Below, piece after piece: positions 37,434 to 46,500 of a stretch of DNA of 64,000 nt. Position 1 is the stretch's first letter. Each line of letters begins with the position of its first letter. The DNA is from Aureimonas sp. Leaf324 (GTDB lineage Bacteria; Pseudomonadota; Alphaproteobacteria; Rhizobiales; Rhizobiaceae): assembly GCF_001423245.1 (NCBI RefSeq), contig NZ_LMOH01000001.1:402563-466562 (forward strand), written 5' to 3'. Under the pieces are notes generated by a model. That model made no database searches, had not been told where the DNA came from, and worked only from the letters and a program-made list of their open reading frames with translations. Made by a program: the position numbers and the translations under genes.

Positions 37434-38423
37434 CTAGCCCCAGAGCGCGGCTCCCGGAACGCCGACGGTCGAGCCCTCGTAAGTGAGGCCATGCGGCCGG
37501 TCCTCGGCCAGAAGCAGCGGCCCGTCGAGATCGCAGAGTTCGGCGTCCTGCGCGAGGAGGACGGCAGGCGCCATGCCGAGCGACGAGCCGACCATGCAGC
37601 CGGCCATCACGCCGAACCCGAGCCGCCGCGCCTCCGCGAGGAACCGCAGCCCCTCGGTCAGGCCTCCGGTCTTGTCGAGCTTCAGGTTGACGTAGTCGTA
37701 GCGCCCGACGAGCGCGGCGAGATCGTCGCTTCCGTGCACCGACTCGTCGGCGCACACCGGCACGGGACGCGGCATCCGCCCGAGCATCTCGTCCTGACCG
37801 GCCGGCAGCGGCTGCTCCACGACGAACGCTCCGATCGAGGCGGCGACGAGCATCTGGTCGCGGATCGTTTCGGGGCGCCATCCTTCGTTCGCATCGATGA
37901 TGAGTCGCGCCGCCGGCGCCGCCGCGCGGACGGCGCGCATACGCTCGGCGTCGCCCTCCGGCCCGCCGACCTTCACCTTCAGGACCGTCCGGCCTGCGAC
38001 GGCGGCCGCGGCCTTGTGCATCTCCTCCGCCGTGTCGAGCGAGATGGTGAACGCCGTGTCGATCGCGTGCGGCGACTCGATCCCCAGGAGGCGGGCGACG
38101 CTGGATCCGGCAAACTTGGCCTCGAGGTCCCAAAGCGCACAGTCCACCGCGTTGCGAGCCGCGCCCGCGGGCAGGAGCGACGGAAGCGCCCCGCGATCCG
38201 ACCCCGCTTCCAGTTCCTCGCGCACGCCCTCGATCGCGGCGCATACGGTTTCGACGCTTTCACCGTAGCGCGCATAGGGAACGCACTCGCCGCGGCCGCG
38301 AATGCCGCCGGCCTCGATCGTGCAGGTGACCACCACGGCCTCCGTCTTGGAGCCTCGAGCGATGGTGAAACGCCGCGCCAGCGGGAAGCGGTCCACTGTG
38401 ACCGAAAGACGACGCATCGGCAT
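37434..38423 (-). CDS. dgcA: Enolase-superfamily dipeptide epimerase / N-acetyl-D-glutamate racemase-like
   Basis: This is a muconate-lactonising-type enolase superfamily member. The 329-residue product has the catalytic Lys pair in LKVKVGG and LKLDKTGGL and the metal ligands in IIDANEGW, VVEQPL and CADES, as in L-Ala-D/L-Glu epimerases. In Rhizobiales the closest function is DgcA, an N-acetyl-D-glutamate racemase of D-glutamate catabolism, usually next to dgcN. I see no dgcN here, so the exact substrate is uncertain. ATG 38423 follows AAGGA. It is divergent from the Mla operon. Confidence 0.8.
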   Translation of the reverse strand: MPMRRLSVTVDRFPLARRFTIARGSKTEAVVVTCTIEAGGIRGRGECVPYARYGESVETVCAAIEGVREELEAGSDRGALPSLLPAGAARNAVDCALWDLEAKFAGSSVARLLGIESPHAIDTAFTISLDTAEEMHKAAAAVAGRTVLKVKVGGPEGDAERMRAVRAAAPAARLIIDANEGWRPETIRDQMLVAASIGAFVVEQPLPAGQDEMLGRMPRPVPVCADESVHGSDDLAALVGRYDYVNLKLDKTGGLTEGLRFLAEARRLGFGVMAGCMVGSSLGMAPAVLLAQDAELCDLDGPLLLAEDRPHGLTYEGSTVGVPGAALWG

Positions 38424-38555
38424 ATTTCCTTCGCAAAACTTAACGGGCATTGCATCGCACACGACGCAAGCTAACTCTGGCTGCACGACCTTGAGCCGGC
38501 CCGAGCGGTGTTCCGGCCTTTCCCTATACCGTCATCCCACGACCTGAGCGATTGC

Positions 38556-39746
38556 ATGCTGGATACTCCGCACCCCGAAGGGGCACCGAAGAAGGAAGGT
38601 CGCCCCGACGGCGCCTCGCCTTCGCTCGAGGCGGAGAAGGGCAAGGGCGGCGTGGTGCTGCATTTCGCCGGCGACTGGCTGGCCCGCACGATCGGGCACG
38701 TCGAGAGCGTCGTCGACGAGACGCGCAAGGCCGACCTCGGCAAGTCCGTTACCTTCGACCTCTCGGCGGTCGGTCGCCTCGACACATCGGGTGCGCTCCT
38801 GATGGAGCGGCTGCAGCGGGCCCTCGCCGAAAAAGGCGCGGAGGTTCGCTCCGAAGGACTTGGAGACGCCGAGACGAAGCTGTTCGGCGCCGTTCGCAAG
38901 GCCATGGATACGCCGCGCCCGGAGACCAAGGCCAAACAGACCTCGGCCGTCGCGGACTTCTTCGCGGCGATCGGCGCCAATGTCTTCGCCGTCGGCCGCG
39001 AGACGATGATGGGTCTCAACATCGTCGGCGCGTCGCTCTACGGCGCCGGTCGACGCATCACCGGCAAACAGAGCTGGCGGCCCGCCGCCATCGTCAGCCA
39101 GATGGACCGCATGGGCGTTCGCGCCGTGCCCATCATCGCGCTGATGAGCTTCCTGATCGGCGCCGTGATCGCGCAGCAGGGCGCCTTCCAGCTTCGCAAC
39201 TTCGGCGCCGAAATCTTCGTCGTCGACCTGGTCGGCATCCTGCAGCTGCGCGAGATCGGTGTGCTTCTGACCGCAATCATGATTGCCGGTCGCTCGGGCA
39301 GCGCCATCACCGCCGAGATCGGCTCGATGCGCATGCGCGAAGAGGTCGACGCGTTGCAGGTCATCGGCCTGAACCCGATCGGCGTCCTCGTTTTTCCGCG
39401 ACTCGTGGCGCTGACGATCGTCCTGCCGCTGCTCGCCTTCATCGCCGATATCGCCGGCCTCCTCGGCGCCATCGTCGTCACCTGGATCTATTCCGGCATC
39501 ACGCCCGATGCCTTCATCACGCGCATGCGCAGCGCGATCGACATCGGCACCGTCTTCGCCGGCCTGATCAAGGCGCCGTTCATGGCGATCGTGATCGGCG
39601 TCGTCGCTTCGCTCGAAGGTCTCAAGGTCGGCGGCAGCGCCGAAAGCCTCGGCCGTCACGTCACGGCTTCGGTCGTGAAATCCATCTTCCTGGTCATCCT
39701 CCTGGATGCCGTATTCGCGATATTCTATGCCGCCATCGGATACTGA
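38556..39746 (+). CDS. mlaE: MlaE-type ABC permease with N-terminal STAS domain
   Basis: This is the inner-membrane permease of an Mla/MCE lipid transporter that moves phospholipids between the outer and inner membranes. The 396-residue product carries an N-terminal STAS-like domain (about 30-130, VTFDLSAVGRLDTSGALLMERL), equivalent to MlaB fused in one chain, and the MlaE permease domain (about 150-396) with five or six helices and the conserved EIGSMRMREEVDALQVIGLNP-like cytoplasmic helix, shown here in part. The fused form is usual in Rhizobiales. Its end overlaps mlaF by 20 bp, so the genes are translationally coupled. Confidence 0.93.
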   Translation: MLDTPHPEGAPKKEGRPDGASPSLEAEKGKGGVVLHFAGDWLARTIGHVESVVDETRKADLGKSVTFDLSAVGRLDTSGALLMERLQRALAEKGAEVRSEGLGDAETKLFGAVRKAMDTPRPETKAKQTSAVADFFAAIGANVFAVGRETMMGLNIVGASLYGAGRRITGKQSWRPAAIVSQMDRMGVRAVPIIALMSFLIGAVIAQQGAFQLRNFGAEIFVVDLVGILQLREIGVLLTAIMIAGRSGSAITAEIGSMRMREEVDALQVIGLNPIGVLVFPRLVALTIVLPLLAFIADIAGLLGAIVVTWIYSGITPDAFITRMRSAIDIGTVFAGLIKAPFMAIVIGVVASLEGLKVGGSAESLGRHVTASVVKSIFLVILLDAVFAIFYAAIGY

Positions 39747-40557
39747 CACCACGCCTCGCAACCGGGACGACGACGTCATCATCCGCGCCAAGGATGTGAC
39801 GGTCCGCTTCGGATCGAAGACGATCCTCGACGGCCTGTCGCTCGACGTCCGCCGTGGCGAGATTCTGGGCTTCGTGGGCGCATCGGGCACCGGCAAGTCC
39901 GTGCTCCTGCGCACCATTCTCGGTCTCAACGCCAAGCAGTCGGGCACGATCGAGGTGTTCGGCGTCGACTACGAGCGCGCCGACGAAGCCGCGCGCCTGA
40001 GTGTCGAGCAGCGCTGGGGTGTTCTGTTCCAGCAGGGTGCCCTGTTCTCGTCGCTAACGGTGCTGGAGAATATCCAGGTCCCGATGCGCGAGTATCTCGA
40101 TATCTCGCCCAAGCTCATGGACGAGCTGGCACGGCTGAAGATCGATCTCGTCGGCCTCGCGGCCGATGCCGCCGACAAATATCCGTCCGAGCTTTCCGGC
40201 GGCATGATCAAGCGTGCGGCTCTGGCCCGCGCTCTCGCGCTCGACCCCGACATCGTCTTTCTCGACGAGCCGACGTCGGGCCTCGATCCGATCGGTGCCG
40301 CCGATTTCGACGAGCTCATCATGACCTTGCGCGACACGCTCGGGCTGACGGTCTACATGGTGACGCACGACCTCGACAGCCTGTTCCAGGCCTGCGATCG
40401 CATCGCGGTGCTCGGCAAGAAGAAGGTCCTCGTGGAAGGGCCGCTCCAGACCATGCTGGATTTCGACGACGACTGGGTGAAGTCGTACTTCCACGGAAAG
40501 CGGGCACGATACGTCGTGCCCAAGGACGAGAATCCGTACTTCAGCGGGAACGAGTGA
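39727..40557 (+). CDS. mlaF: Mla-type ABC transporter ATPase
   Basis: MlaF powers the lipid transporter by ATP hydrolysis. The 276-residue product has Walker A GASGTGKS (about 48-55), the Q-loop in VLFQQGALFSSLTV, the signature LSGGM, Walker B DIVFLDEP and the switch His in VTHDL. ATG 39727 (MPPSDTD) lies inside the end of mlaE. An in-frame ATG at 39706 is possible but would add only seven residues. It overlaps the next gene by 1 bp (TGATG). Confidence 0.93.
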   Translation: MPPSDTDTTPRNRDDDVIIRAKDVTVRFGSKTILDGLSLDVRRGEILGFVGASGTGKSVLLRTILGLNAKQSGTIEVFGVDYERADEAARLSVEQRWGVLFQQGALFSSLTVLENIQVPMREYLDISPKLMDELARLKIDLVGLAADAADKYPSELSGGMIKRAALARALALDPDIVFLDEPTSGLDPIGAADFDELIMTLRDTLGLTVYMVTHDLDSLFQACDRIAVLGKKKVLVEGPLQTMLDFDDDWVKSYFHGKRARYVVPKDENPYFSGNE

Positions 40558-42224
40558 TGGAAACCAGAGCCAACTACATCCTCGTCGGTGTGTTCACCGT
40601 CGCGGTGCTCCTGGCAAGCTTCGGCTTCGTCTACTGGTCCGCGAACGTCTCCGACCGGGATTCGCGCGTTCCGCTGCTTGTGCGCATCGAGGGCTCCGTG
40701 TCCGGTCTCAGCCAGGGCAGCCAGGTCCTGTTCAACGGCCTGGCCGTCGGTTCGGTCACGAACCTGCGCATCGATCCGAACAATCCGCGCGTCGTGATCG
40801 CAACCACGCAGATCGACCGCGAAACCCCGGTGACCACTTCGACCACCGCCACGATCGGCTTTCAGGGCCTGACCGGCATCGGGTTCATCGGCCTGACGGG
40901 CGGCAACGTCAACGACCGCAACATCATCCAGTCGGCGCTGGAGCAGGGGGCGACACCCGTCATCACGGCCAATCCGTCCGACGTCACCGACATTCTTGCC
41001 ACCGCCCGCGACATCGCCGACCGCGCCAACAGCATTCTCGGCCAATTCGAGGAGATCGTGCAGGCGATCGGCCCGGCGGTGCGCACGACGGCCGACAACG
41101 TGGCGCAGACCTCGACCAACGTCCGCACGTTCACCGACAGCCTCGCCGCCAACGCCGACCAGATCGACGACTTCCTCGCGAGCCTCGCCGACCTGTCGCG
41201 CAGCGCCAACAACGTCGCCGTTCAGCTCCCCGACCTCATGAACCGCGCGAGCACCTTCATCGGCGCTCTCGACGTCGCAGCCGTGAACCAGTCGATCCAG
41301 AACGTCGCGGCCATCTCGCAATCGCTGCGCGACCAGACCGGCAACGTCACGCGCGCGATCGAGTCCGTGTCCTCGGCTGTCGCCGGCTTCGGCTCCGTGG
41401 GCGACACGATCACCCAGAATCTGCCGAGCGTTCAGACCTTCCTGCAGCGGCTCGGCCCGATCTCCGAAACCGCCACGAGCGTAGCGACGCGCCTCGACTC
41501 CACGCTCGCCGACGTCTCCCAGATCACCGCCGCCGTGAACCCGGATCAGGTCCGCTCGACCATCAACAGCGTGTCCGGCTTCACCGACGCACTGAACGCA
41601 CAGTCCGGCCGCGTCGGCTCCGTCGTCGCCGGCGCCGACACGATGCTTCAGACGCTGAACGGCGCGCTGGAGGGCCTGAACGGAACACGTGCGCGGATCG
41701 ATACGCTCCTCTCGGCGGTCAGCGCATCGACCATCAACCAGGCCGTCAACGACGTCTCGTCCGCGACCAACAACATCGCGGCGGCGGCCGACTCCGTGCG
41801 CGGCGTTGCCGACAACATCAACTCGCGTCGCCAGGACATCAACGACATCATCACGAATGTCGAAGATACGAGCGCGTCGTTGAAGGTGGCGTCCACGCAG
41901 GTCCAGACGTTGATCAACTCGGTGAACGGCCTCGTCAACAGCCCGGACGGCAAGGGGCTGACGGCTGAGGCGCGCGCGACGCTTCAGAGCATCCGGACGA
42001 CGGCGGAGACGATCCAGCGGTCGGTCGGCCCGATCGCGGCGAACCTCCAGAACTTCACCGGCCAAGGGCTGCAGGACGCCCGAAACCTCATCCGCGAGAC
42101 GACGCAAGCCGTTTCGCGCATCGAGCGGGCGATCCTCGACCTCGCGAACAACCCGAGCCGCGTCATCTATGGTGGCGACGGCGCCGGCGAGGTTCGCCAG
42201 TTCGACGGTCGCGTCCGCCGCTAG
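40557..42224 (+). CDS. mlaD: MlaD-family MCE protein with long C-terminal helical tail
   Basis: MlaD binds lipids in the periplasm as a ring anchored to the permease. The 555-residue product has an N-terminal membrane anchor (about 6-25), a single MCE domain (about 35-115, with the typical ISGSVSGLSQGSQVLFNGLAVG pattern given here in part) and a very long, Asn/Ala/Ser/Thr-rich helical tail of about 420 residues with regular hydrophobic spacing. E. coli MlaD has only about 183 residues, so the tail could form a long tube or needle like those of PqiB/YebT-type proteins. ATG 40557 overlaps the mlaF stop. Confidence 0.9.
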   Translation: METRANYILVGVFTVAVLLASFGFVYWSANVSDRDSRVPLLVRIEGSVSGLSQGSQVLFNGLAVGSVTNLRIDPNNPRVVIATTQIDRETPVTTSTTATIGFQGLTGIGFIGLTGGNVNDRNIIQSALEQGATPVITANPSDVTDILATARDIADRANSILGQFEEIVQAIGPAVRTTADNVAQTSTNVRTFTDSLAANADQIDDFLASLADLSRSANNVAVQLPDLMNRASTFIGALDVAAVNQSIQNVAAISQSLRDQTGNVTRAIESVSSAVAGFGSVGDTITQNLPSVQTFLQRLGPISETATSVATRLDSTLADVSQITAAVNPDQVRSTINSVSGFTDALNAQSGRVGSVVAGADTMLQTLNGALEGLNGTRARIDTLLSAVSASTINQAVNDVSSATNNIAAAADSVRGVADNINSRRQDINDIITNVEDTSASLKVASTQVQTLINSVNGLVNSPDGKGLTAEARATLQSIRTTAETIQRSVGPIAANLQNFTGQGLQDARNLIRETTQAVSRIERAILDLANNPSRVIYGGDGAGEVRQFDGRVRR

Positions 42225-42361
42225 GAACAAGGTGCCGGCAGGCCGCGCGGCTTGTCGGCTAACATGCTGCGCGAGGCGTCCGACCGGTACGCATCGCCTC
42301 TTTCAAACCCGCGGGAAGCGAGCCAGCTTCGGCTTTCCGCCTGTACGCGTCGAGGATGAAC

Positions 42362-42958
42362 ATGGCACGATCCGCAACGGCAAGATGGTCCGGCCTCATG
42401 GTGGCAGCGGTCGCGCTTTCGGCCTGTGCGTCCCTGAAGACGCCGCCGGCGACCTTCGAGCTTTCGCCGCCGGGGCCGGCATCGGTCGGGTCGGCGTCGA
42501 CCCGCTCGCAGATCCTCCTGCCCGAACCCACCGCGACGCAGACGCTCGATAGCCAGCGCATCGTCGTCAAGCCGACGCCGCAGACCATCGAGAATCTGGC
42601 GGACAGTCAGTGGAGCGACAGGCTTCCGCGCCTCGTCCAGTTGCGTCTCCTCCAGGCTTTCCAGAACACGGGTCGCATCGGAGCGGCGGGTGTGCCGGGG
42701 CAGGGCCTTGCGATCGACTATCAGGTCGTGACCGAACTGCGCCGCTTCGAGATCGCCTTCGAACCCGGCGCCACGGCCGTGGTCGAAATTTCCGTCAAGG
42801 CGCTGAACGATCGCACGGGCGTCGTGCGCGGCACCCGCATCTTCCGGGCCAACGTGCCGGTCGCCAACGGCCAGCCTTCGGGCTACGTCACAGCGCTCGA
42901 TCAGGCGTTCGGACAGGTCGCGGATGAGATCGTCACCTGGATGATCCGCCTCGTCTGA
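42362..42958 (+). CDS. ABC-type transport auxiliary lipoprotein (PqiC-like)
   Basis: The product is a 198-residue lipoprotein: a signal peptide followed by the lipobox LSAC (Cys about residue 22). The rest resembles the ABC_trans_aux domain seen in PqiC and in MCE operons (TLDSQRIVVKPT, LPRLVQLRLLQAFQNTGR, VVEISVKALND). It probably sits in the outer membrane as the receiving partner of the MCE protein, replacing MlaA/MlaC in this operon. ATG 42362 follows GAGG. ATG 42356 is also possible. A strong terminator follows and closes the operon. Confidence 0.85.
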   Translation: MARSATARWSGLMVAAVALSACASLKTPPATFELSPPGPASVGSASTRSQILLPEPTATQTLDSQRIVVKPTPQTIENLADSQWSDRLPRLVQLRLLQAFQNTGRIGAAGVPGQGLAIDYQVVTELRRFEIAFEPGATAVVEISVKALNDRTGVVRGTRIFRANVPVANGQPSGYVTALDQAFGQVADEIVTWMIRLV

Positions 42959-42987
42959 ACGAGACCGGTCAGCGATCGAAGGCAAAG

Positions 42988-43008
42988 ACCCGCTTCGGCG
43001 GGTTTTTT
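42988..43008 (+). terminator. Terminator of the Mla operon
   Basis: A stem ACCCGC, loop TTCG, GCGGGT (42988-43003) is followed by TTTTT. It ends the mlaE-mlaF-mlaD-lipoprotein unit. Confidence 0.75.
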
Positions 43009-43534
43009 GTTGCCGCCAAACAACGTAGGCCGCGGTCGGGACGGAGGGGTGTCAAGGCGATCGAGAACCGAGGCTTACCGTTCGCCGACGTCGATCCTTG
43101 TATCGCGACTGCCAGTCGCCTTCTGGCGAAACCCGCCGGCAACCAGGGCCCGACGCGGGTCAGGAGGCCGATGCCAGCCAGCCCAACGTTTGCGCACCAA
43201 AACCGCCGTTCACTTTCCTCGGGGCTGGGACAGTGTCGACCAACCGTCAGGCCACCGGAAACGGCGGGTTTTGCAACGGTTGTAGGGTGCGAAGGCGACA
43301 TACCCGATGCCGAACCAGCGCGGCTCGCTGTGCCTGGCATTCAGGAAAATCAGAGCACCCGCGTCACGCTTATGAGGCCGGAGTTCCATTCAGACGCCGT
43401 GGCTCGGGACAAGGGGAAAGCGACATCTCGGGAGCCTGACTTCGTCTAGCTTGGGCCAGGATCGAAAGCGACGTGCACCCCGGCAATCCATCCCGAAGCA
43501 TCCGCACACGTCGGTTCAGACGACCGCGCTCATA
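43009..43534. other. Gene-free stretch of about 525 bp between the Mla operon and the giant coiled-coil gene
   Basis: No convincing gene lies here. The short frames have the wrong composition (Arg/Pro/Ser/Cys-rich), no good ribosome-binding site and no family resemblance. One imperfect inverted repeat is visible: AAAACCGCCGTT (43199-43210) matches AACGGC-G-GGTTTT (43259-43271) with one extra base, separated by about 50 bp. I see no tRNA, rRNA or clear small RNA. With the 3' end of the giant gene, the total gap is about 585 bp (43009-43594). Confidence 0.5.
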
Positions 43535-43535
43535 G

Positions 43536-43566
43536 CAAAAGGGCGGGGCCTGACGGCCCCGCCCTT
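43536..43566 (-). terminator. Terminator of the giant coiled-coil gene
   Basis: A perfect 12-bp stem (AAGGGCGGGGCC, loop TGAC, GGCCCCGCCCTT; 43539-43566 on the plus strand) lies 29 bp after the stop codon. Read on the minus strand it ends with TTTT. Confidence 0.8.
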
Positions 43567-43594
43567 CCAAAACTCGACTTGAGCCGCGAACCTC

Positions 43595-46500
43595 TCAGTC
43601 GAAGCGTCCCGAAGCGTGCGCGAGCATCGTGTAGACCTTGCCCGTGTCCGACGTCAGGTACGACTTGCTGCGCGTGTTGTCGGGATCGCGCCGCGAAGCG
43701 TCCTGGAGCAGCGACTCGAAGTCCGCGATGTAGCGATCCACGGCATGCCGGAAGTCGGCGTCCCGCTGATACTTGCGGCGGATTTCGTCGAACGTCTGCT
43801 GACCCTTCATCGTGTAGAGACGACGGGTGAAGACGTTGCGCTCGCCGTTGCGATAGCGATCCCACAGCTCCACCGACACGTTGTGATCGATGGCGCGGGC
43901 GATATCGACCGAGAGCGAGTTCAGCGAGTCCACGACGTGAGCCTGGCTGCGCTCCGTGCGCGTGGCTTCGGGCGAAGCCGCCGATGCCGGAGACTCTACG
44001 GTCTCGGCGGCATCGTCCTCGTCCTGCGAGGCGCGACGCAGGAGGTCGGACACCCATCCGCCGTCACCGTCACTCGTCGTCTGGCGAGCAGCCGGGACCA
44101 CGGACGCCGCTGCGACCGGCGCCTGTGCGGGAGCCGCCGGTCGCAGCGGCGAGAACTCGCCGGTCCGGGCAGGCTGAACGGGCGTGACGGGGGCCTGCGG
44201 CGCCAGCATCCGCGACGCGTCGGCATGGCCACGCACGTCGTAGGCAAGGTTTCCGCCAACCGCGGGCGGGGCGGCCCGGCGTTCCAGCTCGGCACCGGAG
44301 GTGGCGCGGGTCCCGCGATCCTCGGTGGAGGGCTTGCGAACGTCGAGGGCGCGGCCGGATGTCGAGACGATGTCGCTCAGTTCGCGCAGGGCGCGGATCT
44401 GGTCGGAGACGGCCCGCCGCATGGCACGCGTGCTCTCACGGGTCTCTTCCGGCAGTTCGAACACACCGCGGCGGATTTCCGTCCGTGCCGTCTCCAACTC
44501 GCGGCGCATGTCCCCGGCAGCCCGGCGCATTTCAGTCGTCGCGCCCGCGAACTTCTCGGACGCCTCTTCGATCACCGAACGCATAGCCTCGCGGATCTGC
44601 TCGGCGGCCGCCTGCGAACGACGCTCGGTCTCCTCCAACTGCTGCTCGGCCTCGCCGAGGCTCGAGCCGAGCTCGCCGTTGACGGTCGCCGCCACGGCGC
44701 GAGCCCGCGCCTCGGCATCGGAGAACAGGCGATCCACGACACCCTCGAACGAGTTGAGGGTGGTCGAGATGTCGCGCGAGCGGTCCGCCAGCGTGCCGGC
44801 GAGAAGGGTGAGGCCCTCGTGCCGCTCTTCCAGCGTCGCCTGCAGGTTGGTCTGCGTCTCATCGAGAAGGCGCGCGGCATCGGACAGCAGGCGTCCGTGC
44901 TCGGCGAACTTCTCGGTCATGCCGCCGATCTGCATGAAGGCGGTCGATGTGACGCCGTCCATGCGGGCGATCGACTGTTCGAGGCGGTCCGACGACGAGG
45001 TGATCTCGTCCTCGACGCGTAGCGCCTCGGTGCGAAAGCGATCCCGCGTGTCGATGAGCGAAGTCTCCACACGACCGATCGAGCCGCTGGCATCCTCCAG
45101 CATCGTGCGCAACGTCTCGTTGCTGTTGTCCAGCCGGTCGAGAAGCTGAGTGATATCCTGACCGAGCTGACCCTGGATGCCCGACACGCGGGTTGCCGCT
45201 TCCTCGGACCGAAGGTCGAGGGCCGAGATCAGCTCCGACGACGAATGGCTGAGACGCTGGACGCGCTCCTCCGTACGCTGGATGAAGTCCGCCACGACGG
45301 CGGCATTCTCGGCGCGCAGACGCTTCGCGACCTGATCCGAAGTTCCTTCCAGCGCTTCGATCGCCGCGGTTCCGGTCTGCGACAAGGCGTCGACGATGGG
45401 CTGCGTCCGGGTCTCGATGAGGGTCGCGAGTTCCGCGTTCCGATCAGCCAGAAGCTGCGACAGCGCGCGCGTGCGCTCTGCCATCCGCTCCGCGACGCGA
45501 TCCGAGCTGTCCGACAGGTCGCGCTCGGAGGAGGCGACGCGATCGGCGATCTCGGCACCGAAGCCGGTGGTGACCTCGGCGATCTGGTCGCGAGCCCGTT
45601 CAGCTTCCAACCGCAGCGCGGTCGCGGCGGCCGAAAGGCCGAGCACGACCTGTGATCCTTCGGCGCTGAGCGCCGTGCGGGCCTGCTCGGCCTCGCGCAG
45701 GATCTCGCTGGAGACGTGAGCCGTCTCGTCGCGGATGTTGGCGGCGACCGCCAGGATGTCGCTGCGGATACTCTCCGACGTGCCATCGATCTCGGCGCGC
45801 AGGTCCATGATCGAACGCGACAGGCTCTCGTTGAGACCGCCGGACGTGTTGGACAGAAGCGTCGCGAGGCGATCGGACAGGGTCGCCAACTCTCCGACGA
45901 AGCCATCCGTCCGCTCGCCGAGCATCGTCACGCTGCGACCGGTTTCGTCGCGGATCAGCGTCGAAGCGCCGCGAACGCGCTCGGCGAAGCTCTCGGCATC
46001 CGACAGGAAGCGTTGGCGGGCGCTTTCGGCCTGCTCGGACATCGACGACGCGACGGCGTCGATCTCGCCGACCACGCGGGCAGCGTCGGCCGCGAACCGT
46101 TCGCGGACATCGCCGGAACTGGCTTCGAAGCGATCGGTCGCGCCGGTGAGTTCGGCAACGATCTGCCCGGCCGTCTCGCCGATCCGCTCGCGGACGCGGT
46201 CCGTCTCGCCGCGCATCGCCTCGACGACGCGTGCGACCTCGCCGGTGATGCGACCCGCATCGTCCAGAAGGTTGCGGCGCGACTGCTCGCCCGCTTCACG
46301 GAGATGACCGCTGGCATCGGTGAACTCGGCGCCGATGGCGGCGGTCTGTTCCGCAACCTCGCGACGGAGCGAGTCGGACTGCTCGCGCACCTGAAGGGCG
46401 GCCGCAGCGACCTCCTCGCGGATCTGCGCCGCGTCGGTCGCGAACTGCTCGCGCGTCCGGTCGCCGATGAGGCGAAGCCGGTCCGACGCATCGGTGATGT

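Noticed and set aside
40353-42230. 625-residue minus-strand frame opposite mlaD
   Set aside because: It is an antisense shadow of the Asn/Ala/Thr-rich MlaD tail and has no recognisable domain.
43098-43449. Two short plus-strand frames (113 and 92 residues) in the gene-free stretch
   Set aside because: Composition is Arg/Pro/Ser/Cys-rich, ribosome-binding sites are lacking and nothing resembles a family. I keep the region as non-coding.
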